This document shows, one piece after another, positions 1 to 11,655 of a stretch of 64,000 nucleotides of DNA. The notes below the pieces were generated by a model. It saw only the letters and a program-made list of their open reading frames with translations, searched no databases and had not been told where the DNA came from. The translations under genes and the position numbers were made by a program. Within the stretch, counting starts at the first letter, position 1. The number at the start of each line of letters is the position of its first letter. Source of the DNA: Hydrangea macrophylla (Eukaryota > Streptophyta > Magnoliopsida > Cornales > Hydrangeaceae); assembly GCA_033977485.1 (NCBI GenBank), contig CM066998.1, forward strand, positions 57,006,274 to 57,070,273, in the 5' to 3' direction.

Positions 1-1464
1 GTTGTTATTTGGTGATATAATTTTTGTACAAATTTTTTGAGGAACTATATTAATATTATTTATTTAACATGTTAGATGTTAAATTGGATGACCTTTGGTG
101 GATTAGTGTTAATGGAATGTGTAATATCTCCACACATAATTGTTTGGTAGTGTAAATTTAGATTACTTGGTTGTTTTTGTACCCTAACTTGGTTGGGTAC
201 TTAGTTTGTGATTATACCACTCGAGTATATTTTTGTGGTACCCATGATTGGTACATATTGTATGTTTGTACGTATGTATATGTATATATATATATATAGT
301 TGTATAGCCTTGGAGTTAGGAAATTGGATTAATAATTTTAAGAATTAAAGTTGGGCAAAAGCCCCTATATATGTTGAATAAAAGACTTATTTATAAATCT
401 TGTAGATCACCTATGGTAACTGTTACCATTTTTGTGTTGGAACAGTTAAGAACGAGTTTTTGGGATTTGGAAGAAAGGGCTGTACGGTGGTAGGTGGCCC
501 AAACTTTTAATTAACAGAGATATTGAGTAAACATTATTTCTAGTGGATAATACACTGTGTTGTTATCGGCTTTGATCCAGTTATTGCATTAGCAATCATA
601 TTTGCATTTCTTGTTTAATATTGATACTAAGAGACTTGCATTATGGTTTTTGGTGCTAAATTTTGGTTAATAGCTATTGATATGGTTGTGCTATTAAAGG
701 TGTATTGGAATGTGTTGGAGGACGGGGTCCTAGATTGTCAGTAGTGAGCATTTGTAGAATATATGTGTATTGAAATCTATATATATGTATTAACTCACCC
801 CCACACAGTCTTTGTAAGTTTCGTTACCGGATTTTGGAGTCTAAAAAAGTTGATGATGAGGTTGTCTATTTCGAAAGCTAGAATTTATATTTATTCTTTC
901 TCTCAATCTTTTGAAATTCATGTATATTTCTTTCTTTTAGTAGATTGAAGCGATAAAATATTTAATTTAATTTATTAGTCTTCCGGGCATTTGCTTAGGC
1001 CTTTTGTAAAGTATGTGTAACAGACTTGGGATCTTTTTTTTTTTTTTTGAAAAATTGTTACGTACATTGAGGCCTCGATGTGCCATTTTTGTAAAGGGAC
1101 ATTTTGAAGGATAATGGGCATACGTTGATTTTGATTTGAAAACTTTAACAACTATCGTTGTTTATTTTTAAAACTCTTTGAAATGTCGCTTATGCGAGTA
1201 CTGTACAGTGTGGCGGTTTGGTTTTATTTTTAAACATCTTTGGTTCGTTAACCACTTTTGTCTTATTTGGAATCCACGTAGAATTTCATGTTATTTCCGC
1301 TTCATTTGATTGATCCACGTAAGACTTTTACTCCTTATTTAACTCTCTGATTATGCGCTCGTCTTTAATTTTTTGAGTCTGTGCCAATCTCCATGCGAAC
1401 TTTGTGTTTATTGAATCATGAACTTCAAAAAACCATTACAGTACTCTAAATATGTGCTAATCTT
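1..1464. other. AT-rich flank, no gene recognised
   Basis: No coding region with recognisable similarity is seen. The stretch is AT-rich with a TA microsatellite at about 283-298 and a T-tract near 1027-1048. Its last part should be the 3' UTR and downstream flank of the terpene synthase. Short ORFs here have no family features and are probably chance. Confidence 0.5.
1407..1412 (-). promoter_or_regulatory. possible poly(A) signal of the terpene synthase
   Basis: On the minus strand this reads AATAAA, about 53 bp past the stop codon at 1465-1467. This is a usual place for a plant near-upstream element, but the motif is short and common in AT-rich DNA. Confidence 0.4.
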
Positions 1465-4400
1465 TCAGGACAGCTCATCTACAAGCATTGACTTAATATG
1501 CTCCCCAAGCACTTGAAGGCATTGATTGTCATCATAATTGTACATCAAAGGCACCAATCTTGCAGAATTAAGACATGCATTTCTAAAAGATCGTGAAAAT
1601 GGATTTGGAGAGAGGCATTCCTGGTTGAGGAGCTTCCACGTGTCAGATATCATGTTCACAACATGTTGCCTTGCAATTTCAACTGAACACCCCTTGTTAT
1701 CCTTCATGTAGCAATCTATGTAGGATCCATCATGGCCATCTTGGTTCTCATCCTGTCAGTTAATTATTCAAAATTTTTGTGAAAATGGATATTTCATTCA
1801 GATTCATCAAGGAGTCAAGGATCCAGTATACATTAACAAAAACACCAACTCTAGATCCCACTATGAAACAAACTCCCCTCAGTGGGTTTCACAACAGGAG
1901 CCAAAGTGAACACTTCAAGAAGAACCCAGCAAGAAACCCACAAAAACAAAATATTACACAGCGCCTAAGTTAAAACTTGATCAACTAAAAAAATATGGTA
2001 CATGATAGCTATATATATAAATGGACTATTGTCATAATTTAAATTTGAAATATATAGCACAAGTTGATGCACTATGACTATATAAAAGGATCATTATTCA
2101 GTGGAGACGTACAACCCTACTTAGTTTTGGCATATTGCAGAATCGTGATGCCACTAAGCAATGGTAATCTGCATGATTCATATAGGTGTATGTACTTGTC
2201 TGTGTATATGGTAGCTAATACCGTTGAAAATGTGTGCAGAGTATGGTACAATATTACAGCCATTCATAAATGAATTTACAATTTATTGCATGTTTGTTAA
2301 ATGAGGACGGTGAAATAATTTGCAATGAGTTTGCTAAATTAATTTTACTGTTCAATTACTTTTTTTTTTTTTACTTTTGTAAAATGACAACGGAATTATT
2401 TAATAAGGTGACAATTTTTATATTTTTTTCCAAGTGTGTATTTAAGAATGGATTAAATATTGTCTTCCCACGTCATTCTTGTTTAGTTCGATTGGCAACC
2501 AACTTTTTATGGCTATTTCAAAAATAAGATATTCTGGAAAAACTTGTAAAAAAAATAATATTAAAAGCAGAAAAATCTGAAAAGCAACAATTAAATTTTC
2601 TTTTTTTGGTTGAAAAATCTCTAATTTGCACAGTAATACAAAACACTAAAAAGATTATTCATAAAATCTCCATAGAAAAATCTTTTAATAAAATATCACT
2701 AAATCTCAGGGAGATTCCAAACCACTTATCCTTCGAGAAATGTGTGGACTGGTTGCTTATGCTTGTACAAGTCCATTGCTTGGATGGCACAACCAGCCGG
2801 GCCCATAGAGATAAACTGCTGGTCATCCTAACAAAAAAAAACTGCTGGTCGTGAAAAGTTTAGACGCACATTTTTCTTGCCTAAGATACAGAAGCAAGTG
2901 GACGCTCATTATCTAACAACTTAAGCTTTTGGAGTTCGTTTCGTCTGAGTTCTCGTGTGTGAGTGCGCGGTGTCCTTGGTGGTGTATGGGGTGGGCTCCC
3001 TTTCTTTGCTCTGTGTGTGTGTGTGTGTGTTTCTTCTCGTGGTGTGAACTATTTTGGTGTCTCGAAGGGGTGGTGTGTGTATTTATTCAACTATGGGTGT
3101 TTCTTTTCATTGGCTGCTGAGTTTCCATTATTCTGCATATCTAGTGTTTAGGTTCATCGAATGGGTTTTGTCACTTGACTAATTAGGAATGGCCTTGGGG
3201 TTTGATTTCTGCATGATTGGTGCTCTGACTACTAAATTATGTCTCTTTGAATCACAATTCTGATGCAATAGTTTTTGTCAACGCAGTTTTCAGGTTTCTG
3301 AGTTATTGAAACAGAGCTTGAAAACACTTACAAAGGAGTTGTTTCTAGTGCTTATATTCTTGCTTTCATTGCAAGAGTCATCGTTTCATTCAAATTTTAA
3401 AAGGCAATTTGGAAAGTTCGTACTAGTAGAAGAGATGGGAAAGTGTCAATAGCTTCAGAGATTGATTCTTTTAAAAAATCATTGCTGCAATCTTTATTTT
3501 GGCTATCTAGTCTGATTTGGTGCTTTTGGGTGTGTGTTGGTTTGGCCACTTCACTGCAATGCTGTCAAATTCCATGGTTCGCGGTGGGCTGCTCGTGTGT
3601 GCGCAGCAACGGTCTTCCTTGAGGTGCTGACATCTTTGGATAGCTTCTGCAGAGGATTATCATCTGGAGATGTGATATTTTGTGATAAATGGGAATTACT
3701 TTAATTTGGATTCTTATCACCTGATTCTCTTTCACTTATAGGGCTCTTCTTTTGGGATTTTTGGAATAGGCTTTAGGGGTGATATTGGTTTTTATTTTGA
3801 TGAGTTTTGCTGCTAGCCGTAGAATGTTGATATATATATATATATATGGCTTAAAAATATTTTAGTACTCTGTACTTTACCCAAATTTCACTTTGGGCTT
3901 TGCACTTTCGATTGAAACACTTTGAACCCTCTATTTTCAGTGTCGTTTCAATTAAGGACAATCGATCACGCCGTTAGCTAAAATGGACGAAAATCATCAC
4001 GTGGGGGCCACATGCATGCTTTTTTGCATCACTCACGTGATTTTTCCTCTTTCTCCCTTAAAACTTAAAACCTAACAGATCTAAGTACATATTGAGTAAA
4101 TCCATTACAGAGAGATTGAAGAAACAGAGGAGAAATGTTACGTTTTAAGGGATAAAGGGGAAAAATCACGTGAGGTGATGTAAAAAAGCATGCACGTGGC
4201 CCCCACATGATGATTTCCGTCCGTTTTAGCTAATGGTGTGATCGATTGTCCTTAATTGAAACGAGACTGAAAATAGAGGGTCCAAAGTGTTGCAATCGAA
4301 AGTGCAGGGCCCAAAGTGAAATTTCGATATAAGTGCAAGGTACTAAAGTGTTTTTAAGCCTATATATATATATATATAAATTTTTTTTTTGAGCTCTCTG

Positions 4401-4939
4401 TGTTGATGTGTATTTTCGTATGTTTTGTTTGGGTCAAGCTGCAAATTTGGTGCTGCTAAATGGGGATTTGGTTTTTTTTTTTTTTTTTTTCCTTTGTCGA
4501 TTTCTTTGTTTATACTTTGTAAGTTTGTATGGTGTGGGATTTCCATGTGGCCTTACCATACTGGTGTTGGCCTGTGCTAGAGATGTTGATTTTATGGGGT
4601 GTACTAATTATTTGGCTTTGTGCCATGCTTTTTAATAAAATAATTTGTTTAGTAAAAAAAAAAAAAAAATATTTTTGGGAGCAATTGGTAACTTAGCAAA
4701 TCTAAAGTGCATTTTACACTCTAGACGAACACCAATTTATACTTTGGTTCTTGGAACTTTGAATTCCTCAACACTGCATAGCACTGTGATAAAAGGTGAT
4801 ACTTACAGCAAGTTTACCAGTTTCAGGACCAAATTGATAGAATTCAAAAAAGTACGAAACAATATATAGTTTGAGAGTGGAAAAGCATTTTATCCCAACA
4901 TACAAGAAATATTTGTGGATTGACACGTGAATTATATAC

Positions 4940-5012
<73 letters not shown>

Positions 5013-8000
5013 TTGTACCTTGGCACTTCCCATGTCATCCCAAAGCCGAAGAATTGTGGCCACACAAGAAATAATGCCTGGATTATCATTCACAAGAGAT
5101 ACACTTTCTTTGGTTATACCATGGCCCAAGAGAAAGAATATGTGGACCAGCACCACATTTACCCCAGTACTAACAATCCCATTCTTCAAATACTCCTCTG
5201 CCGTTGGCAAGTGCCCCCCAGAAAACCAGTTGGCTTCTACTAGAAATGCATCACAAAGTGTGGCCCACTGCAACAATGGAATAGATGGATACGTCAAAGA
5301 TCTCACTAAGATTTTAAATATGCATGGAAGATTAAGAAGGAATTGCTTGGGAAGGTTCAAAATGAAGTAGTAATTGATAAGTGAATTGGCTCGATAAAGT
5401 GTACTGCTTGTTACATGCCATTTTATTGCTTTGGAGTCTGTGACTTATCTAAATTCATTTTTACCTAGTCAGTAATTTCAAATCCACTCTACTCTGAAAA
5501 TATGTATCTTAAATTAGATTACAATATATATATATATTGTAACACTAATTGAAATTCAACTCATTCAAAACCATGAGTCAAGTAATAGATTCTAAGTAAA
5601 AAGCAACTGAGCAAATATTATGAAGCACGATTATAATTCAACCCATGCATCATAAATATTCTGTCTCACACATTTTATTTTCTTTTTTTTTTAACAGCAA
5701 ATTTTTATTAAATGGCCAAATATGCCAAAGATGATACAAACACATTTTATTTTGTTTCACATCTTAAGTTAACATAGCCAAAATTGATTTAATGTCATTT
5801 TGATGTTATTATAAAATTTTGATATATATACATATACATAAGCAAAACGTAACCTAATTCGTTTTATCCCTTCCCCAAACATGCCCTAATTATGAACACT
5901 AAGTACACTTTAGGGGCTGTTCGAAAAACCATAAAATCGGCTGTGTGATTCACCGTTGGACTGGTTTCGCAAATTCAAGTGTATGGTCACTCTTGTGTGG
6001 TTGAGAGTCTGTGCTCAATCAAAAATCAATTTTAAAACTGGTTGTTGGTTTCATTTTGTATTTTTCCAAACATGCTCTTAGATGATGAGATAAGAAATAT
6101 ACCGTTCTGCGTAGATAGTCTATAGGGTCCCATCCACACTCTTCGTAGACCTTTTCGCTGATTTCGTTTGTGGTCTCAATTACAGCCTTTAAACACAGTT
6201 TCATGAAGTCTGGTAGTTGTTCAAAAGCACCAACTTCCCATCTACATATACATAGTTATTCAACTATATTTGAGCAAAAAAATAAATAAAAATACCATCT
6301 CATAGAAAATAAACATATACAGTTCATGTGCATGGCTTAGATTTATTTCAGTATCATCTGTACCTATTGACAGCTTTTGTGAAGAGAGTGAGTTCATCCA
6401 GTGTTCCATAAAGATCAAAAATGTCATCTATAACATAGATGAGAGAAATGGGTTTGGTGAGATCTATTCTTTGCTCTGATAAGGAAGGATCTGTGAGAAC
6501 GTTCATGGACCACATGTGCCATTTAACTGGTTGGTCTCTTGCAAATTTCAACTCCTTGGCCAAACCCAAGTCTTCCCACCACCTAATTAAGATGAAAACA
6601 ATAGATATTTCAGAGAAACAAAAAGTTAAGTGTAAGAGTAACTCCTACACGCTAGTTAAAATGCAATTTTTCTTAGCACTATTCTAAAAAAATCAACTCC
6701 AACATGCTAGTGAAACAAGAAATTATTCAGAGACTCCGTCGCGCCACATTATTAAGCTAATGTGATGTGATGCCCCAATAACACCATGTGGCCACTTAGA
6801 TGAACTGGCATGATAATTAATCATGACTCCCTATTTCCAGGGGCACATTATTCTCCACTTGTCATATCATTCTCGTCTTCATAGTCACATATAATTAAGG
6901 CATTACACCACATCAGTAAGACGACATGGTGTGACAGACTCTAGTGAAACGGTTGAGAGTATCTCTAGACCTAGTAGAGCTAGTCACTTTTAGACAATCA
7001 ACTCCAATAATATTGCTCTTCATTTTAGCGGGTCATTCTGCTTATATATATATATATATATACATATAAATTTTTTGGACATGGTTAGACCAATAATATA
7101 AATTAAAAATTCAAAGTAATAAGACAGTAACAATTTGGAGAGATAATTTGGATAGCCAATTTGACTATCAAATTCAGGTGGCTAGCTATTCAGAGATTTT
7201 GGCTAACCAAAATTACTAGTCTACTTTAGTTCTTTTTAATTTTCCAAATCTTAATGGTTAAATATTTTATAAATTAATATCTAGTGACACAAATCTCAAC
7301 TATTAAAAAAAAAAAAAATACAAAGTAAAATAACTTCTTAAAACAAACAGTACTGTTGGAGTTCACTTTGGACCTTTGATGTGTGTCATAATCTAAGGGT
7401 TGAAAATTTTTCCCAATCCTCACCACTTTCTTAACTTTGAATTTTTTAATTTTTGAAGCTCCCACTAGTCTTTACAACTTTTGCATGTCCCTCCCCTCTC
7501 TCTATACATCATTCCCCTCTCTCAACACTCTTTTTCTCTAAATTAAATATGTATCTAAATACTAGTAATAATATACAAATTAGTTTTGTAAAATTATGAT
7601 TAATTCAGGCTTAAATAAAATTAAAATTTTTTTTTGGATAGTGCTGATGGGCTGGGTCAATTTCTAAAATAAAGTCAATGTTGCCTCGAGTATAATCCAA
7701 CTTACTTGGAAACAAGAAGGATTTCCCTCTTATGTATGGACTTGACCATATTGAAGTCCATTTCTGCAAGTTCTTGGAATACACTTTCCAACAAATTGGT
7801 TCCTTTGACATTTCTCAAAAAGCTCTTTGCAGTAAACTTAGCAATGCTCTTGTGATATGGGTGTTTAAATGTACTCCCAACCATTTTACTTTCACTAGGA
7901 TCAAGATGTGCCATCCATGAACTGAGCTGCTGACTGCTAAAATGCGCAGCTTCATCAAGTATATCTTCTCCTTCAATACTTAGTTGTGAAGCTTCATAAA

Positions 8001-8994
8001 GAGCCATCAATCCCCTTATGTCTTCACTTAGTTTCTTTTTGAACTTCCCATCCTTGCCTATGAAGTTGGTGAACAAATCTGTTTCATAACCCCATTTCAC
8101 ACTTGGTCATCAGTAAATCTTGTTATGCAAACTAATTATTGTAAGAACAATGTTATGATTCTTAGATCGGGATCTCAGGTGATGTGGTAGGGTCGGCCCA
8201 AGCGGGGGCAAAAAGAGCAATCGTCCTGGGCCACCAAAGTCCATTAAATTTTGAGTGCTATTTTGAGAGGACTCAAAATTAGAATGTTTTTTTAGTACGT
8301 GTGATAGTTTAGTCCAAATAAAGATAGATGAAAAAACTTCTCCCAAATATATGACAAATTTGAAAACATAACACCGATGACAATATTTCAATTTTGAGTA
8401 TTATTGTCTCATACGTGTATTCCAAATGCAATCCACATGTGACATGACAGTGAGAGAGTTATTTGGCAACCAAATTTTGGACCCCAAAAAAAAAATATAC
8501 CCACCTGCTGCTGGCACATAGTAACCTTCTTGTCTCAACAAGCGAAAACGTAGTGAAACCTGGTACAGGTTGTCGTAGTCATCACCACATGTGATAGTTT
8601 CCATGTACTGCTTCCGTACTACTACTTCAATCTCCTCTCTGAAGTAGTAATCGATGCCTAGGCGCAAGATAGCATCAACCATAACCAAACCTTCAAACGG
8701 ATCTTCTCTTACTTCTCTAAGGACTTGTTTGGCTTCCTTCAATTTTTGTACGTGTTTAATATGAAACTCATCCTGTAAAAAGAAAAGAATCAGCAATTCA
8801 ACATCACAACTATAACGGGTACTTCATACGTGAATAAAAACAAGAATTCTTCAAATCCAAACCTTAACACTGAAATTGAAATATAGGTTTTTAGAATTTT
8901 GTACCTGTACAGTTTGAGAGAGTGTAGTTTGGCCAGCTTGAGGGTTGCTTGGGACCAATAAAAGATTGGAAGGAAAGCATTCAGAGTTTGCCAT
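1465..8994 (-). CDS. terpene synthase, TPS-g type (acyclic mono-/sesquiterpene alcohol synthase-like), 7 exons
   Basis: Class I terpene synthase, which ionises a prenyl diphosphate (GPP or FPP) using Mg2+. I assembled seven exons with GT/AG junctions: 8905-8994, 8505-8772, 7706-8078, 6364-6582, 6103-6241, 5019-5267 and 1465-1752. They total 1626 nt (541 aa) with no internal stop. Lengths of 373, 219, 139 and 249 bp match the usual plant TPS exon sizes. The metal-binding motif DDIFD is at residues 296-300. A DDxxS(x3)E motif is at 440-448 and is split by the last intron. RDQ at 259-261 replaces the common RDR. The N-terminus has no RRx8W motif, and [15 protein letters not shown] follows directly. 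This points to TPS-g, whose members often make linalool or nerolidol. The product and location (no clear plastid transit peptide) are inferred. The start is the first ATG in exon 1. Confidence 0.92.
3848..4360. mobile_element. fold-back/MITE-like DNA transposon with long inverted repeats
   Basis: The element begins GGCTTAAAAA and ends TTTTTAAGCC, a perfect 10-bp terminal inverted repeat. About 210 bp at each end are imperfect reverse complements, for example CACGTGGGGGCCACATGCATG near 3999 against CATGCACGTGGCCCCCACATG near 4190. TA repeats flank both sides, consistent with insertion into a TA microsatellite. There is no ORF, so it is non-autonomous. The long inverted arms suggest a Mutator-like or Foldback origin, but the superfamily is not settled. 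A decayed relative lies at about 21085-21433. Confidence 0.85.
4940..5010. repeat. TA then GA microsatellite at a splice donor
   Basis: About nine TA units are followed by about 26 GA units. On the coding (minus) strand the CT tract starts 8 bp inside intron 6, just after the exon 6 donor AAG|GTACAATA. Ser-Leu repeat ORFs read from it are artefacts. Confidence 0.95.
5268..6102 (-). other. terpene synthase intron 5
   Basis: An 835-bp AT-rich intron in phase 0, running from donor GTATATTT to acceptor TTGTTGCAG. It includes a T-tract and a TA repeat, and no coding sequence is recognised. Confidence 0.8.
6583..7705 (-). other. terpene synthase intron 3
   Basis: A 1.1-kb AT-rich intron from donor GTAAGTTG to acceptor TTAATTAG. 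A TA microsatellite lies near 7043-7061. No clear transposon ends were found. Confidence 0.8.
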
Positions 8995-9082
8995 GTAGAT
9001 TGTTGGAGGGTGTGAGGAATATAAAATTAATAACTTTCCCGAGGGATTGATGTTATGAAGATAGTTTAATGTGGGGAGCTTA

Positions 9083-9089
9083 ATTTATA
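9083..9089 (-). promoter_or_regulatory. TATA box of the terpene synthase
   Basis: On the minus strand this reads TATAAAT within CTATAAATTA, about 90 bp upstream of the ATG at 8994. The spacing fits a plant core promoter with a short 5' UTR. Confidence 0.65.
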
Positions 9090-9700
9090 GACTTTGTAGA
9101 GAAGTTGGGCGGACCCACATACACCACGGGTGGCAATGAATCTTTGGATTTTTGAAAATTATAAATTATGTGTAATAATTTGTAGAGTTTAAAAATAGGC
9201 TTCCTAAATTTTACACAGGCCCTCCTTCACTTTTGAAAATTTTAAGTTTATATTTAATATTTTACAAGTTTTAGACACCTCCGCCCCTTTTGAAAATTCT
9301 AGACTTACATGAAATATTTTAGAAGTTTTAGATATAGACCTCATGAAATTATTTAATTTCTCCAAATTAGGAGTGTTAAACCAATCTTAAATACAATCAT
9401 ACTGTTTTACACATAATTATGTATAGATAGATCTTACAAAATTCACCTCAAGAGTGCTACCCCAAACCCGGTATAATCTAGGACCCTAACTAAAAATCAC
9501 AGTCTCTTTCAGAGGTATAGAAACTCGTATTATTTGAGGACATGCTTTGCACGTTTGGCTCGTATGGTATTTTTGAGTTACTTGTTTCACATACAATAGA
9601 TGCAACTATAGAAGGTCTAACAATCTTGACACCACACACAAGTTTCAAGTCTTGAAGAAATTCACTACCTAATTATACGAAATGAGATATTTGTGCAAGT

Positions 9701-9760
9701 GACCTTTATCGATAGGGTGTGACACGAATTGACCTTTATCGATCGGGTGTGACACGAATT
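9701..9760. repeat. 30-bp tandem duplication
   Basis: Two adjacent copies of a unit that starts GACCTTTATCGAT and ends GACACGAATT, differing at one base (ATAGGG versus ATCGGG). Confidence 0.95.
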
Positions 9761-9808
9761 GCACACTTTTTTTTAGGAAAAAAATGCTTTGGTTCCCTGT
9801 ACATAATT

Positions 9809-9948
9809 AGAAATTATCCCATGAGTCTATCACATGGTGATAAAGTTTATTGTGGATTATTGATCTTGAGCGTTCTCATGGACTCCATAGAGATTGACGG
9901 TCCACAATAGACCGTCACACTATGTGACAAGTTCATGGGATAATTTCT
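9809..9948. mobile_element. 140-bp palindromic MITE-like element
   Basis: Starts AGAAATTATCCCATGA and ends with its exact reverse complement, TCATGGGATAATTTCT. Inner segments also pair (TCACATGG with TATGTGA, TTGTGGA with TCCACAA). It lies about 800 bp upstream of the terpene synthase start. No ORF is present and the target duplication is not clear. Confidence 0.75.
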
Positions 9949-9967
9949 CGTATATAACCTTACAATG

Positions 9968-9972
9968 AATAT
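9968..9972. repeat. target-site duplication, left copy (AATAT)
   Basis: AATAT here matches AATAT at 21037-21041 exactly, which fixes the ends of the Tat element between them. Confidence 0.85.
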
Positions 9973-10813
9973 TAATGTTGCCTAGAATTGGTAAGAAGGG
10001 TAAAAAGAGAAAAAGACAGGAACAATTTGTGTGTGGTTTGGTCCCGTTAACGAGGTGACCTACGTCCACAGTTGCGTCTGGGCGCTCTCACTAGCAGATC
10101 ACCGGCGGGCCCGGTGAGCCAACAAAGAGGGGCGACACTACCAGTAATACCAGCCGGGTATATGCGTGTTGATGGTGAGTTCTCTGTTGTGTGTTTGTTT
10201 GCTAGAGAATTCTTTTCAGGATCCCCTTTGATAGGGTATGTGGGCTCTTTTATAGATGCAAGAGTCCACCCTTACATGGTAAGTTAATAGGATTAAGAAG
10301 CCTAATCTAATCACAATTGATTTACATGATTTGGGGTAGGGGTGTTCACGGTCGGTTTTCGGTCGGTTTTTCTCGGTTTTTTCACATAAAAAAACAGACC
10401 AATAGCTTCGGTTCGGTCGGTTCGATCGGGGTTTTGGGGTGTTTCGGTCGGTCGGTTCGGTTTTCTTCTTGAACTATAAGTTTGAAAACCGACCGAATGC
10501 CCTCGGTTTGGTCAGTTTGATCGGTCGGTTTCGGTCTCGGTTTTTCTTGTACACCCCTAATTTGGGGAGAGTTTCCTAAGCGGTTTAGGAAACTGCCACC
10601 TTCCATCTTGCAGACTTGTAGCTGATTTAGGAAACTGCTGGATAGACCAGGTCCACGGGATGCCGCGGCCCCCCGATCCCGCCCTGTTGGTAGGAACCGC
10701 ACAGTCCTGACGAAGTCCTCGGGATGGCTCGGCTATTGGCGCCTCTACCGAAATAACCGGCACTTCTTGGTGACGTGGCTGACTTTGATGGTTGGATAAT
10801 TTTGGACATATCA
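9973..10813 (-). repeat. 3' LTR of Tat copy 1 (left side)
   Basis: Matches the right LTR throughout apart from scattered substitutions and a 223-bp MITE insertion with its 8-bp duplication. Without these it is about 610 bp. Its outer end reads TAATGTTGCC where the other LTR has TGATGCTGCC, so the terminal TG has mutated. On the minus strand a TCTATAAAAGAG core promoter lies near 10246-10257. Confidence 0.92.
10337..10559. mobile_element. hAT-type MITE inside an LTR
   Basis: 223 bp with ends TAGGGGTGT and ACACCCCTA, flanked by perfect 8-bp duplications ATTTGGGG (10329-10336 and 10560-10567). The interior is rich in CGGTCGGTT/CGGTTCGG motifs, as in a common class of plant hAT MITEs. It is absent from the partner LTR at the matching place, about 20785, which proves it inserted after the retrotransposon. 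Confidence 0.95.
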
Positions 10814-10830
10814 GCTGTCCCCCATTTTTA
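10814..10830 (-). other. polypurine tract of Tat copy 1
   Basis: On the minus strand TAAAAATGGGGGACAGC lies directly before the LTR start TGATATGTCC. It is the expected primer for plus-strand DNA synthesis. Confidence 0.85.
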
Positions 10831-11210
10831 GAATTGACCGGATGCTTCATCGGGTGAGGATTCGAAAATCAGCACTACCTCGGAAACTGTCCGGTTGTCC
10901 TTCGAGAATACTGCTCGGGATGGGACCCACCTTCTAGATCAGCTGGTGGAAAGACCGACCGGTACAGGTAGGAGCTCGGGGGTGTTGATATTGCCATGTG
11001 TCAGGGAGTAATTGGCCTGGTTGGGGTCTAGGGGTGTCGATTCGGATGTAACCGACCAGTCGCGTGATAACTGGACCGTTACGTCACGCACTTAATGCGC
11101 ACGTCTTTTGAGGCGACCCTTCACGTGCCCGAGGTGACAGCTGTTGGTGACTCTTGGCGGGAAAATTTCTGAGCTGTTGGATGTGATCGATATAGGCCAT
11201 CTGCTATTGC

Positions 11211-11219
11211 TATATAAGG
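11211..11219 (+). promoter_or_regulatory. TATA box of the Tat antisense ORF (copy 1)
   Basis: TATATAAGG in GC-rich surroundings, 437 bp upstream of the ATG at 11656. The second Tat copy has the same TATATAAGG on its own antisense strand at 59567-59575, 445 bp from its ATG. The conserved motif and spacing support a real promoter inside the element. Confidence 0.65.
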
Positions 11220-11655
11220 AATACTTGCCCGTTTCTTCAGTTCCTGCTGCCAAGTGAGAGAGTTTACCGAGCGGTTTGAGAGCAACCAAGATCCCGAGCA
11301 AGATTCTCGAGTCCTTTTCTGCGCTAAATCTTGTAAGTCCTTCCTTTCTATCTTCTGTCTTCATTCTCTTCTTCTTTTCTGAACAAAGCTGGAGGGAGCG
11401 AACCCACTTGGGTTAGAGCGAACGTAGGACTTCTTCTTTTTTCGGTTTTGTCATTTCTTCCAATCCGGGGGTACGCTAGAGCAGTTTGACCGAACGGGTA
11501 TTCCCGAGACAGTCTTAAGAGAGTGCTATCTTTCTTCCAGAGTCTTGTACGACCTGCCCTTTAGGTTGTTAGATCTACCTCCACTGGACATCAGGCTAGG
11601 AGTTCTTGACCCATTCCTAGGTCGTCTGCCCTTTAGGTCTTCCACAGACTTAGTC

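Larger units (their letters stand above)
1753..5018 (-). other. terpene synthase intron 6 (3.3 kb)
   Basis: This is the largest intron of the gene. It starts GTACAATA at 5018 and ends CTGACAG at 1753. It holds a GT microsatellite (about 3012-3031), a 513-bp fold-back element (3848-4360), poly-T/poly-A tracts and a TA/GA microsatellite beside the donor. No coding sequence is recognised inside. Confidence 0.85.
9090..9967. other. terpene synthase upstream region
   Basis: AT-rich spacer between the gene's TATA box and the Tat element. It contains a 30-bp tandem duplication and a 140-bp palindromic element, described separately. No gene is recognised. Confidence 0.6.

Noticed and set aside
2929..3151. 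Small plus-strand ORFs in intron 6
   Set aside because: Low-complexity Cys/Val/Phe translation across a GT microsatellite, antisense to the terpene synthase intron.
4844..5360. Ser-Leu and Arg-Glu repeat ORFs
   Set aside because: Produced by the GA microsatellite reading into exon 6 of the terpene synthase.
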